From assembly GCA_934645175.1 (NCBI GenBank), contig CAKUDE010000027.1, forward strand, positions 1-30,322: a stretch of 30,322 nt of DNA, read 5' to 3'. The position numbers and the translations under genes are program-made. This stretch comes from an uncultured Oscillospiraceae bacterium (GTDB lineage Bacteria; Bacillota; Clostridia; Oscillospirales; Oscillospiraceae). Of this stretch, positions 14,083-22,117 are shown in pieces; position 1 is the first letter of the stretch, and each line of letters begins with the position of its first letter. The notes beneath the pieces were generated by a model, which was given only the letters and a program-made list of their open reading frames with translations, ran no database searches and was not told the DNA's origin.

Positions 14083-16362
14083 ATGGCATTAAAAGGATTA
14101 GATATCTTCAAGCTCTCCCCGAAGAAGAACTGTAAGGAATGCGGCAGCCCCACCTGTATGGCTTTCTGTATGAAGGTTGCGCAGGGCGCGGTCGGGCTGG
14201 ATAAGTGCCCGTACTTCTCGCCGGAAGCCATCGCTCAGCTCTCCGAGGCCACCGCGCCTCCCATGAAGACCATCTCCGTCGGCACCGACGACATCAAGCT
14301 CGGCGGCGAGACCGTCCTGTTCCGTCACGAGAAAACCCTTGTTTCCCGTACCCGCTATGCCGTGCCGGTCTGCACCTGCATGGAGGAAGCCGTTGCCGAT
14401 CAGAAGCTCGCCGATGCCGTGAAGGTTGACTACGAGCGTATCGGTGAGCGCGAGTATGTGGAATTCATCCTCGTCCGCTGCCAGAAGGACACGGCCGACC
14501 GCTGGGAGGATCTTGTGAAGAAGGCTATGGCTACCGGCCGTACGCTCATTCTTGACGTTGAGTGCCCCGAGTGTGCCAAGAAGGCTCTTGCCATCTGCAA
14601 GGACTCCAAGCCCATCCTCAACGGCGCTAACGCGCAGAACTTCGAGGAGATGAACGCCATTGCGAAGGAAGCGGGCGTCGTGCTGGGTGTGAAGGGGGAA
14701 AGCCTCTCCGAGCTGCACGATACCGTTTCCAAGCTCGAGGCTGCCGGAAACAAGAATCTTGTTCTCGACGTTACCGGCGCTACCATCAAGGAGACCTTTG
14801 CCAATACCGTCCTCGTGCGCCGCACTGCGCTGCATGACGGCGACCGTACCTTCGGGTATCCCTCCATTGTCAATCTGGCCAAGCTTGCCAAGGGCGATAT
14901 GCACCTGCAAACCGCTCTGGCCGCGCTGTTCACCGTCAAATACGGTTCCATCGTTGTGATGGAGCGCATGAGCTATGCAGAGGCGCTGCCGCTGTACGGC
15001 CTGCGTCAGAATATCTTTACCGACCCGCAGAAGCCTATGAAGGTCGCCCCCGGCATCTACCCGATGAACGGCGCCGGTCCCGACGATCCCTGCATGATGA
15101 CGGTTGACTTCGCTCTGACCTACTTCCTCGTCTCCGGCGAGCTTGAGCGCTCCAACGTACCGATGAACCTGCTCATCACTGACGCCTCCGGCATGTCCGT
15201 CCTGACTGCGTGGGCCGCCGGTAAGCTCTCGTCGAGCTCTGTCAAGAAGTTCTTCGACGAGTTCGATATCGCCGGTAAGATCAACAACCGCACCCTGATT
15301 ATCCCCGGCAAGGTTGCCGTTATGAAGGGTGAGATTCAGGACAAGCTGCCCGAGTGGAATGTTGTCGTCGGTACCCGCGAGGCCGTCGAGATCGTCAAGT
15401 ACCTTAAGGACGGCGAGTATATCAAGGCTGCCGAGGCCGCTGCCGCCGCCAAGAAGCCCGCAGAGGCGAAGAAGGAAGTCGTGGACGAGAATGCGCCGCT
15501 GGACTTCTCCAAGATCGTCATTCCCGAGATCGTCAAGAAGGATATGGGCGTCACCTACCGTACTCGCAACGTGCAGTCGAAGAAGTTCGTCACCATCGGC
15601 GAACGTATCCACTGCATCAGCCCGGTTATCCGCGAGGCTATGGCTACCTTCAATCCCGATCCCATCCTCGAGCGTGCCGCGCAGCAGATCAAGGCCGGCG
15701 CGACCTATCTGGATGTGAACATCGGTCCCGCCGAGTCCAACGGCCCCGAGCTGATGACCTGGGCGGTCAGGCTCCTGCAGGAGAACTTCAACAATGTTCC
15801 TCTGGCGCTTGATACCGCAAACAAGAAGGCCATCGAAGCCGGTATCCATGTTTACAACCGTACAAACGGCAAGCCCATCGTCAACTCCGCCGACGCCGGT
15901 TCCCGTATCTCCTACATTGACCTTGCCGCTGCGAACGACGCAATCTGTATCGCGCTCTGCTCCGCCGACGGCATTGCCAAGGACAACGATGAGCGTATGC
16001 ACCACTGCCACACCATGCTCGATCGCGGCATGGCGCTCGGTATGGATGCCGGCGACCTCTGGTTTGACCCGCTGTTCCTCGTCGTCAAGGGTATGCAGGA
16101 CAAGCAGATGGACGTTCTCAACGCCATCAAGCTCTTCTCCGACGAAGGCCTCAACTCCACGGGCGGCCTGTCCAATAACTCCAACGGCGCGCCGAAGAAC
16201 GTTCGTCCGATCATGGACTCCGCTCTTGTCGCGATGTGCATGATGCAGGGTCTGACCTCGGCTATCGTCAACCCCAACGACCTGCGACTGATGGAGACCA
16301 TCAAGTCGTGCGATATTTTCAAGAACAACGAGCTGTATTCCGACAGCTATCTTGAAATCTGA
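14083..16362 (+). CDS. acsC/acsE: AcsC-AcsE fusion: CFeSP large subunit plus methyltransferase
   Basis: A 759-aa protein joining two Wood-Ljungdahl components that are usually separate. Residues 1-446 are AcsC: the [4Fe-4S] ligands Cys17, Cys20, Cys25 and Cys42, a TIM barrel, and the cobamide-binding C-terminal domain (ITDASGMSVLTAWAAGK, VVVGTREAVEI). Residues 447-501 are an Ala/Lys/Glu-rich linker (AAEAAAAAKKPAEAKKE) plus a connecting strand. Residues 502-759 are AcsE, the methyl-THF:CFeSP methyltransferase: VTIGERI, LDVNIGPAESNG, and GLSNNSNGAPK with the Asn of the pterin site. Both halves match stand-alone lengths (446 and about 260). The frame is continuous, with no stop or restart ATG with a ribosome site at the junction. 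Codons 3 and 6 are TTA, otherwise very rare here. Fusion should hold donor enzyme and corrinoid acceptor together. Confidence 0.94.
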   Translation: MALKGLDIFKLSPKKNCKECGSPTCMAFCMKVAQGAVGLDKCPYFSPEAIAQLSEATAPPMKTISVGTDDIKLGGETVLFRHEKTLVSRTRYAVPVCTCMEEAVADQKLADAVKVDYERIGEREYVEFILVRCQKDTADRWEDLVKKAMATGRTLILDVECPECAKKALAICKDSKPILNGANAQNFEEMNAIAKEAGVVLGVKGESLSELHDTVSKLEAAGNKNLVLDVTGATIKETFANTVLVRRTALHDGDRTFGYPSIVNLAKLAKGDMHLQTALAALFTVKYGSIVVMERMSYAEALPLYGLRQNIFTDPQKPMKVAPGIYPMNGAGPDDPCMMTVDFALTYFLVSGELERSNVPMNLLITDASGMSVLTAWAAGKLSSSSVKKFFDEFDIAGKINNRTLIIPGKVAVMKGEIQDKLPEWNVVVGTREAVEIVKYLKDGEYIKAAEAAAAAKKPAEAKKEVVDENAPLDFSKIVIPEIVKKDMGVTYRTRNVQSKKFVTIGERIHCISPVIREAMATFNPDPILERAAQQIKAGATYLDVNIGPAESNGPELMTWAVRLLQENFNNVPLALDTANKKAIEAGIHVYNRTNGKPIVNSADAGSRISYIDLAAANDAICIALCSADGIAKDNDERMHHCHTMLDRGMALGMDAGDLWFDPLFLVVKGMQDKQMDVLNAIKLFSDEGLNSTGGLSNNSNGAPKNVRPIMDSALVAMCMMQGLTSAIVNPNDLRLMETIKSCDIFKNNELYSDSYLEI

Positions 16363-16797
16363 TTTTGCGTTTTCCTTCCTTTATTTTCCTTTCAGGCTGT
16401 TCCGGTCGGTTTTCTTTTGAGCTTTTTATGGGATCAACCGGAACGCTCCCCTGACCGGCGTTTTCTCCCTGCGCCGGGCGGGGGATGACAGCCAGCCGGA
16501 CGTTTTTCTAATTTTTCCGTCCGGCACCTTCCCGATCGGGGCGGTATTTCTCCCTTGCCGACCCGGTCAAAACCGCCGGGCGCCGTCCATCCCCAGACGG
16601 CGTCCGGCACCACCCCGCCTGCGGGCGTTCCCCAGCGCCCGCAGGCACTTCCCCTATGCGTATTCTTCCCGTCAGCCCGGAGACGCTTCGGGCGGGAATT
16701 TCGAACGGTCGGAATCGCTGCGCTTTTTTTGCACTTCCCGCATTAACGGATTGCAGCGTTCCTATAGCAGGCAGACAAGTTATAAGGAGGAAAAAAC
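16363..16797 (+). other. 435-nt structured spacer between acsCE and acsB
   Basis: No believable gene. It holds three successive GC-rich stem-loops: 16495-16525 (8 bp), 16575-16608 (13 bp, one G-T pair) and 16617-16646 (perfect 11 bp). Each begins GCC and ends GGC followed by AC and a C-rich tract; the last two share TCCCCAG at the loop end. Weaker pairings lie at 16402-16443 and 16714-16761. No T-run marks a terminator, and no convincing promoter is seen, although the last 100 nt are AT-richer. A strong AAGGAGG precedes acsB. Confidence 0.7.
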
Positions 16798-18918
16798 ATG
16801 AGTGTATTAACAGATCTCATCTACGGCGGCGCGAACGCCGTCGCAGGGCTGACCGAGGGCGCCGTCAATGACGCCATCGCGAAGTATGGCGAGGATAAGC
16901 CGGTTGCCTTCCCCGACACGGCTTATTTCTTCCCCACCATCTATGCCGCCACGGGCGTAAAGGTTGCAAAGCTTGGCGATCTGCCCGCCTGCGTGGGCGT
17001 ACTGAAAAGCCTGATTACCAATCAGGAGGATCTCGGGCAAGCGCTGAATGCCGGTCTGGCCACCGCTGTCGGTGCGGAAATTCTCGAAGGGCTCAAGTAT
17101 GTCGAGGGTGAACCTTACGCCAATGAAGCTGGGATCGGCTTTGTGCCGGATCCCGTCATCCGTTCGTTGGGTGTTCCGCTGGTTACGGGCGATATTCCCG
17201 GCGTTGCGGTTGTGTTGGGCAAGGCCGAAAATCCTGAGGATGTTGTGAAGACCGTCAAGGACTATCAGGCCAAGGGCATCCTGACCTTCCTCATCGGAGA
17301 GGTGATCGATCAGTGCGCCGAGGGCGGCGTGAAAATGGGTCTTGAGCTGCGTGTCGTGCCGTTGGGCCATGATGTGACGGCCGTCATCCATGTCGTTACC
17401 GTTGCGATCCGTGCGGCGCTGATTTTCGGCAATGTGCAGCCGGGCGATCTGGCCGGCCTGCTGGCTTACACGAAGCAGCGTGTTCCGGCCTTTGTCAATA
17501 CCTTCGGTGCGATCGACGCGGTTGTTGTTTCCGCGGGCGCAGGCGCAATCGCACTCGGTTTCCCGGTTGTTGTGGATATTGATTTGGGTGAGAACCAGGT
17601 GCCCGGCGCGCTGGAATCCGTCACGGATCATAGCCTGACGGTCAAGCACTCGCTGGAGCTGCGCGGCATCAAGATCAAATCCAAGGAGCTGCCCATTCCG
17701 GTGGCCTTTGCCGCTGCCTTTGAGGGCGAGATTATCCGAAAGGCCGATATGCACACAGAGTTCTGGTCCGGTAAGAATGCGACTGCCGAGCTGGTCACGA
17801 TGGCCGACGATGTGGAGGATCATAAGTTCACGCTGGTTGGCCCGGACCTGGACAGCGGAGAGAAAAACCTTGCGCTGGCAACATGGGTCAAGGTTTCCGG
17901 CGCAAAGATGCAGGCGGATTTCGAGAGCGTTATCGAGCGAAAGATCCATGCATGGTTCAATTATATGGAGGGCGTAATGCACACCGGCCAGCGCAATCAG
18001 GTGCGTCTTCGCGTATCGAACGATGCCTTTGAAAAGGGTCTGCGCATGAAGGATTTCGGCGAGGTGCTCTACCATATGATTATGGATGAGTTTGACGCAG
18101 TCGTCGATAAGTGCCAGGTGACATTGATTACCGATGAAACGGAAGCAAAGAGATTCCGCGACGAGGTTGCAATGCCGCGCTACGATGCCCGTGACGATCG
18201 TCTTGCCTCCATGACGGATGAATCCGTCGACCGTTATTATACCTGCATCCTCTGCCAGAGCTTCGCACCGGCGCACTGCTGCGTCGTTACGCCGGAGCGC
18301 CTGGGCCTGTGCGGTGCGGTGTCGTGGCTCGACGCCAAGGCAACCAATGAGCTCAACCCGCAGGGTCCCTGCCAGCCGATTTTCAAGGAGGGCTGCCTGG
18401 ATGAGCGCACCGGCCGCTATGAGTCCGTCAACAAGATGGTCGCCGAAGCGACGCACGGTGCGGTAGAGAGCGTCACGCTATATTCCATCCTGGAGGATCC
18501 GATGACCTCCTGCGGCTGCTTCGAATGCATCTGCGGCATCGAACCGGTTTCCAACGGATTTATCGTCGTCAACCGTGAGTTCAAGGGTATGACGCCTGTC
18601 GGCATGACCTTTGGTGAGCTTGCTTCCTGCACCGGCGGCGGCGTGCAGACGCCGGGCTATATGGGTCATGGCCGCCATTTCATCTCCTCAAAGAAGTTCA
18701 TCGCTGCCGAGGGCGGTATTGAGCGCATTGTCTGGATGCCGAAGGAGCTGAAGGACGACGTTGCAGAGCGGCTGAACAAGACCGCGAAGGAGCTGTACGG
18801 GATCGAAAACTTCACCGATATGATCGCCGACGAGACAATCTGCGAGGATTGCGACGGCCTGATGGCTTTCCTGACCGAGAAGGATCATCCCGTTCTGAAG
18901 CTCGAGCCGCTGATGTAA
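16798..18918 (+). CDS. acsB: CO-methylating acetyl-CoA synthase (ACS, beta subunit)
   Basis: A 706-aa ACS that joins a methyl group from the corrinoid protein, CO and CoA to acetyl-CoA. The A-cluster residues are complete: Cys483, Cys486, Cys495 and Cys505 (CILCQSFAP...GLCGAV) plus the Cys572-Gly573-Cys574 site for the distal nickel. Every spacing equals that of the Moorella enzyme (506, 509, 518, 528, 595, 597), shifted by 23. Part of the deficit lies at the N-terminus, which starts about 19 residues later than in Moorella and Carboxydothermus. Other landmarks are YPDTAY-like FPDTAYF, AFEGEIIRKADMH and GGGVQTPGYMGHG. Codon 4 is TTA. Bacterial three-domain type, not the shorter archaeal CdhC. 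Confidence 0.97.
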   Translation: MSVLTDLIYGGANAVAGLTEGAVNDAIAKYGEDKPVAFPDTAYFFPTIYAATGVKVAKLGDLPACVGVLKSLITNQEDLGQALNAGLATAVGAEILEGLKYVEGEPYANEAGIGFVPDPVIRSLGVPLVTGDIPGVAVVLGKAENPEDVVKTVKDYQAKGILTFLIGEVIDQCAEGGVKMGLELRVVPLGHDVTAVIHVVTVAIRAALIFGNVQPGDLAGLLAYTKQRVPAFVNTFGAIDAVVVSAGAGAIALGFPVVVDIDLGENQVPGALESVTDHSLTVKHSLELRGIKIKSKELPIPVAFAAAFEGEIIRKADMHTEFWSGKNATAELVTMADDVEDHKFTLVGPDLDSGEKNLALATWVKVSGAKMQADFESVIERKIHAWFNYMEGVMHTGQRNQVRLRVSNDAFEKGLRMKDFGEVLYHMIMDEFDAVVDKCQVTLITDETEAKRFRDEVAMPRYDARDDRLASMTDESVDRYYTCILCQSFAPAHCCVVTPERLGLCGAVSWLDAKATNELNPQGPCQPIFKEGCLDERTGRYESVNKMVAEATHGAVESVTLYSILEDPMTSCGCFECICGIEPVSNGFIVVNREFKGMTPVGMTFGELASCTGGGVQTPGYMGHGRHFISSKKFIAAEGGIERIVWMPKELKDDVAERLNKTAKELYGIENFTDMIADETICEDCDGLMAFLTEKDHPVLKLEPLM

Positions 18919-18931
18919 ACAATCCGCAAAT

Positions 18932-18955
18932 AAATCGGTTGATTTTTACCGATTT
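18932..18955 (+). promoter_or_regulatory. Operator-like inverted repeat over the -35
   Basis: AAATCGGT and ACCGATTT form a perfect 8-bp inverted repeat with an 8-nt centre. It covers the -35 hexamer of the promoter below, so a dimeric regulator bound here would compete with RNA polymerase. No T-tail, so not a terminator for acsB. Confidence 0.6.
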
Positions 18956-18967
18956 GCCTGTTATAAT
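18939..18967 (+). promoter_or_regulatory. Promoter of the cupin-acsV-DUF3786 operon
   Basis: -35 TTGATT at 18939-18944, 17-bp spacer, extended -10 TGTTATAAT with TATAAT at 18962-18967; start near 18974. A strong sigma-A-type promoter that separates the accessory operon from acsB and gives a leader of about 180 nt. Confidence 0.83.
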
Positions 18968-18996
18968 GGGGAAGGGTCGAAGGACCCTTCCCCATT
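18965..18996 (+). other. Perfect 14-bp palindrome over the -10/start region
   Basis: A 14-bp stem (18965-18978 with 18983-18996) with a GAAG loop. RNA that reads through from acsB would fold the whole stem, a plausible 3'-end stabiliser or weak terminator (no T-run follows). RNA started at this promoter would keep only the inner part. As DNA it could also be an operator. Confidence 0.65.
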
Positions 18997-19154
18997 CGTC
19001 TGTGATTGCGGGAAGTACACGAGCTTGGCGCAGCAATTTCAGGACACCGATCATCGCGCAATCCTTCATCGGATCGCCGCGCCGACTTGCTCCCTGTAAG
19101 ACACGACCGCTGCGTTTACAGCGGAGAACATATTTCCAAAAGGAGCTGTTTTTT

Positions 19155-19484
19155 ATGCGCATCGATTTCTCCTCAATCCCCGAAGAAGCCGTGCAAAATT
19201 TCTGCGGCGGCAACAAGACCCTGTTCAAACGCGCATGGTCGGACGGCAAGGCCAAGATCATGTACGACCGTCTGCCCGCGGGCGCATCCATCGGGATGCA
19301 CACGCATGAAACAAACAGTGAAACAATGTATCTGCTTTCCGGTGTAGCGCGGTATACGATCGACGGCGTGCAGGAAACCGTTCGTGCGGGGGAAGCGCAC
19401 TACTGCCCGAAGGGCGGCACGCACTGCATGGAGAATATCGGCGACGACGAAATCGTGTTTTTCGCCGTTGTTGCGGAGCAGTAA
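19155..19484 (+). CDS. Small single-domain cupin protein
   Basis: A 109-aa cupin (MRIDFSSIPEEAVQNF). Metal-binding motif 1 is HTHETNSE (HxHxxxxE type) and motif 2 ends PKGGTHCMEN with the third His, so a full three-His/one-Glu site is present. Such proteins bind Fe, Ni, Mn or Zn and may be enzymes or metal or ligand sensors. AGGAG stands nine bases before the ATG. Only 9 nt separate it from acsV, whose Shine-Dalgarno overlaps the cupin stop, so co-expression with the corrinoid reactivator is likely. I do not recognise a named function; a role in ACS/corrinoid maturation is inferred from position only. Confidence 0.85.
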   Translation: MRIDFSSIPEEAVQNFCGGNKTLFKRAWSDGKAKIMYDRLPAGASIGMHTHETNSETMYLLSGVARYTIDGVQETVRAGEAHYCPKGGTHCMENIGDDEIVFFAVVAEQ

Positions 19485-19493
19485 GGAGATCCT

Positions 19494-21419
19494 ATGTTTG
19501 AACTGATCTTCCAATTTGAAAACGGTGAAGCGCCCGTTTCGATCAGCGTTTCTCCCGAAGAGAATCTGCTCAGCGCAGCCCGCCGTGCCAACGTTGCCAT
19601 CGATGCACCCTGCTCCGGCAACGGTTCCTGCGGAAAATGCCGCGTAAAGATTCTTTCCGGTGCCGTGGAGGGACTTCAGACCTCCCATATTTCCGATGCG
19701 GAGTTTGCCGAGGGGTGGCGGCTGTCCTGTGCAACCTATGCCCGTTCCGACGTGACGGTGCAGGTTCCGGATATCGCCTCTGCCTACCGCAGCCGCATGA
19801 AGACCGCTGACCTTTCCTCCGGCGAGGAGGTCGCCATTTTTGAATCCCTGCTGGCCGGTATCCGCGAGGCGGGTATTGCGCTGGAAAACCGCTTTGTTTC
19901 CGTCGAATTGGCACTTACCGAGCCGTCGCTGGATGATACCATGCCCGATAATGAGCGCCTGGAGCGGGCGCTTCAGGATGCCACCGGTCTGGAGCGGATC
20001 GAGTTGCCGTTTTTTGCGCTGCGTAAGCTGCCTGCGACGCTTCGCGAGGCGAATTTCGCCGTGCGCGTGACAGGTGAGCGGCTGGAAGACCGTTTTGTCG
20101 TCTATGACGTTCTGCCGCAGTCGGATGAGTCGCCGTTGTGCGGCCTGGGAATTGATATCGGCACTACAACCGTCTCTGCCGTGCTCTTTGATCTGAACGG
20201 CGGACGCCTTCTGGCCAAGGCCTCCGGCGGAAACGGTCAGATCCGCTACGGCGCGGATGTTATCAACCGTATTATTGAGCAGGGGAAGCCCGGCGGACGC
20301 AAAAAGCTGCAGGATGCTATCATTAAAGAGACGCTGCTGCCGCTGATCGCCGCACTGTGCAAGGATGCAGGCGTGAGCGCGACGCATATTCTGCGCGCCT
20401 GCGTGGCAAGCAACACGACGATGAACCATCTGTTTGTCGGTGTGGATGCCGACCCGGTGCGTATGGAGCCGTATATCCCTGCTTTCTTCCACTACAATGA
20501 GCTTCGTGCAATTGATCTCGGCCTGCCGATGCATCCGAATGCGCGTGTGCTGCTTGCACCGAACATCGGCTCCTATGTCGGTGGGGACATCACTGCCGGC
20601 ACTTTTGCCGGAATGCTCTGGAATAAGGATGAGCTTTCGCTCTTTATTGATCTCGGAACCAACGGCGAGATCGTTTTTGGCAACCGCGATTTCCTGATGA
20701 GCTGCGCGTGTTCGGCTGGCCCTGCCTTTGAAGGCGGCGACATCTCCTGCGGTATGCGCGCGACGGACGGTGCGATTGAATCCTGTGTGATCGACCCCGA
20801 GACGATGGAGCCGAGCTTCGGCATCATCGGCGTGGAGGGACAGAAACCGGTCGGTCTTTGCGGCAGCGGCATTATCGACACCATTGCCGAACTGTTCGGC
20901 ACGGGAATCATCAACGCCAAGGGGCTGTTTGTGCGCGAGGGCAAGCGCGTCCTGCGCGACCGCCATGGCAGCGGGCGCTACATTCTTGCGTTCCCGGAGG
21001 AATCTGCCACCGGCCGCGAGGTATCGCTCAATGAGGTGGATATCGACAACTTTATCCGTGCCAAAGGCGCGATTTATTCAGCCATTGATACGCTACTCGG
21101 GACGATGGATATGGATGAGTCCGTGATCGAGGGCGTTTATGTTGCGGGTGGTATTGGCAGCGGTATCGATATGCGCAATGCCGTGCGTATCGGAATGTTC
21201 CCGAATGTACCGCTGGAGCTGTTCCACTACATCGGCAACTCCTCGCTGTCCGGCGCTTATGCAATGGCATTGTCCGATGAAGCGGAGAATAAAGTTGCCG
21301 AGGTGGCTAGTAACATGACCTACGTTGAGTTGTCCACCCATCCGGGTTATATGGACGCCTTCGTTGCAGCCTGCTTCCTGCCGCACACGGATGCGCACCG
21401 TTTTGAGGGCATCGAATGA
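19494..21419 (+). CDS. acsV: Reductive activator of corrinoid protein (RACo/AcsV)
   Basis: A 641-aa ATP-dependent activator that reduces inactive Co(II) corrinoid back to Co(I) on the AcsC/AcsD protein. An N-terminal [2Fe-2S] ferredoxin-like domain carries Cys40, Cys46, Cys49 and Cys79 (CX5CX2CX29C). A linker of about 120 residues follows, and then the ASKHA ATPase fold (DUF4445 type): GIDIGTTTVSAVLFD, ASNTTMNHLFVG, DLGTNGEIV, CGSGIIDTIAEL and VAGGIGSGID. Length agrees with the family (about 630). TAAGGAG lies at the start. The stop overlaps the next ATG as ATGA. The plant-type 2Fe-2S motif separates it from RamA-like activators with a C-terminal 4Fe-4S site. Confidence 0.94.
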   Translation: MFELIFQFENGEAPVSISVSPEENLLSAARRANVAIDAPCSGNGSCGKCRVKILSGAVEGLQTSHISDAEFAEGWRLSCATYARSDVTVQVPDIASAYRSRMKTADLSSGEEVAIFESLLAGIREAGIALENRFVSVELALTEPSLDDTMPDNERLERALQDATGLERIELPFFALRKLPATLREANFAVRVTGERLEDRFVVYDVLPQSDESPLCGLGIDIGTTTVSAVLFDLNGGRLLAKASGGNGQIRYGADVINRIIEQGKPGGRKKLQDAIIKETLLPLIAALCKDAGVSATHILRACVASNTTMNHLFVGVDADPVRMEPYIPAFFHYNELRAIDLGLPMHPNARVLLAPNIGSYVGGDITAGTFAGMLWNKDELSLFIDLGTNGEIVFGNRDFLMSCACSAGPAFEGGDISCGMRATDGAIESCVIDPETMEPSFGIIGVEGQKPVGLCGSGIIDTIAELFGTGIINAKGLFVREGKRVLRDRHGSGRYILAFPEESATGREVSLNEVDIDNFIRAKGAIYSAIDTLLGTMDMDESVIEGVYVAGGIGSGIDMRNAVRIGMFPNVPLELFHYIGNSSLSGAYAMALSDEAENKVAEVASNMTYVELSTHPGYMDAFVAACFLPHTDAHRFEGIE

Positions 21420-22024
21420 AGCAGATTGAGAATCACAAGGAAGAGGTGCCGTTTGCGCACTATCAGGTCAAATTTGCCGCAATGGATCCGGCGGAGGCTG
21501 CCGCGCGGACGGGTGTCCGCTATGAGGACGGGACGTTTTATGTGACGCTGCTCGGGATGATGTATGCCGTCGTCTGGCCAGAGGCCACGATCCGCGCAAC
21601 CGACGGTAAGCTGCCTCCGCTCCCGCTTCAAACCTTCCTGCTGCGTTACCTGTTGGAGGGCAAGCGCACGGCGCCGAGCAGCGAGTTTAAGACCTTCCGC
21701 GAGATGCCGTGGGGCGAGCTGTATATTCAGCCCTTTACCGGCCGCGTTCTGACGCGTGCTGCGTTCGGTTTCGGGACGCGCATTGAACGTTATCGTGCAG
21801 CCGCTGCGGCGCTTGGCGGCATCCCGCTCAGGCATGGCGATGCGGGATACGAGTTCACGCTGACCGACAATTATCGTCTGCGGCTGCTGGTTTGGGCAGG
21901 GGATGAGGAGTTTCCCCCGAACGCACAGCTACTCTATTCCTCAAATTTTGCTGACGGCTTTGCCGCAGAGGATCGGGTCGTTGCGGGCGATCTTCTGATC
22001 GGTGCACTGAAAAGCAGAATGTAG
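21416..22024 (+). CDS. DUF3786-family protein
   Basis: A 202-aa soluble protein (MKQIENHKEEVPFAHYQVKF) that I assign to DUF3786 from its overall pattern: PEAxIRATDGKLPPLPLQTFLLRYLL in the middle, PWGELYIQPF, and LTDNYRLRLLVWAGDEEFPPNAQLLYSSN. This family is often seen beside acetyl-CoA synthase and corrinoid genes, but its function is not known. No cysteine pair, membrane segment or signal peptide is visible. It overlaps acsV by 4 nt, which points to coupled synthesis and perhaps a complex with the activator. Confidence 0.82.
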   Translation: MKQIENHKEEVPFAHYQVKFAAMDPAEAAARTGVRYEDGTFYVTLLGMMYAVVWPEATIRATDGKLPPLPLQTFLLRYLLEGKRTAPSSEFKTFREMPWGELYIQPFTGRVLTRAAFGFGTRIERYRAAAAALGGIPLRHGDAGYEFTLTDNYRLRLLVWAGDEEFPPNAQLLYSSNFADGFAAEDRVVAGDLLIGALKSRM

Positions 22025-22029
22025 ATAAT

Positions 22030-22084
22030 CGGCCTGCCCGAAAAATCGGGCAGGTCGATCCTGTGTGCAAAATGCACACAGGAT
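22030..22084 (+). terminator. Tandem stem-loops at the end of the acsV operon
   Basis: Starting 6 nt after the DUF3786 stop, a 12-bp stem (22030-22041 with 22046-22057, AAAA loop, one G-T pair) abuts a perfect 11-bp stem (22058-22068 with 22074-22084, 5-nt loop). Neither has a clean T-run, so they may stabilise the 3' end or terminate weakly. Confidence 0.6.
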
Positions 22085-22117
22085 GCATGGAAATGTGCGA
22101 AAATTGCAAATTTCCTC

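Noticed and set aside
14098..16011. A 637-codon minus-strand frame opposite acsCE (and similar ones opposite acsB, acsV, metF-cooC, jag-yidC)
   Set aside because: All are in codon register with a well-recognised gene, with low-complexity translations and no ribosome sites.
16674..16684. AGCCCGGAGAC, matching the core of the B12 box of cobalamin riboswitches, 114 nt before acsB
   Set aside because: The rest of the riboswitch core (GGUGAAA-type and GCCACUG-type segments) is not found upstream, and the bases after the core do not match. Probably chance in GC-rich DNA, though a covariance-model scan would settle it.
16656..16871. A 71-codon frame running into acsB
   Set aside because: No ribosome site, random-looking residues, and it overlaps the acsB start with its strong Shine-Dalgarno.
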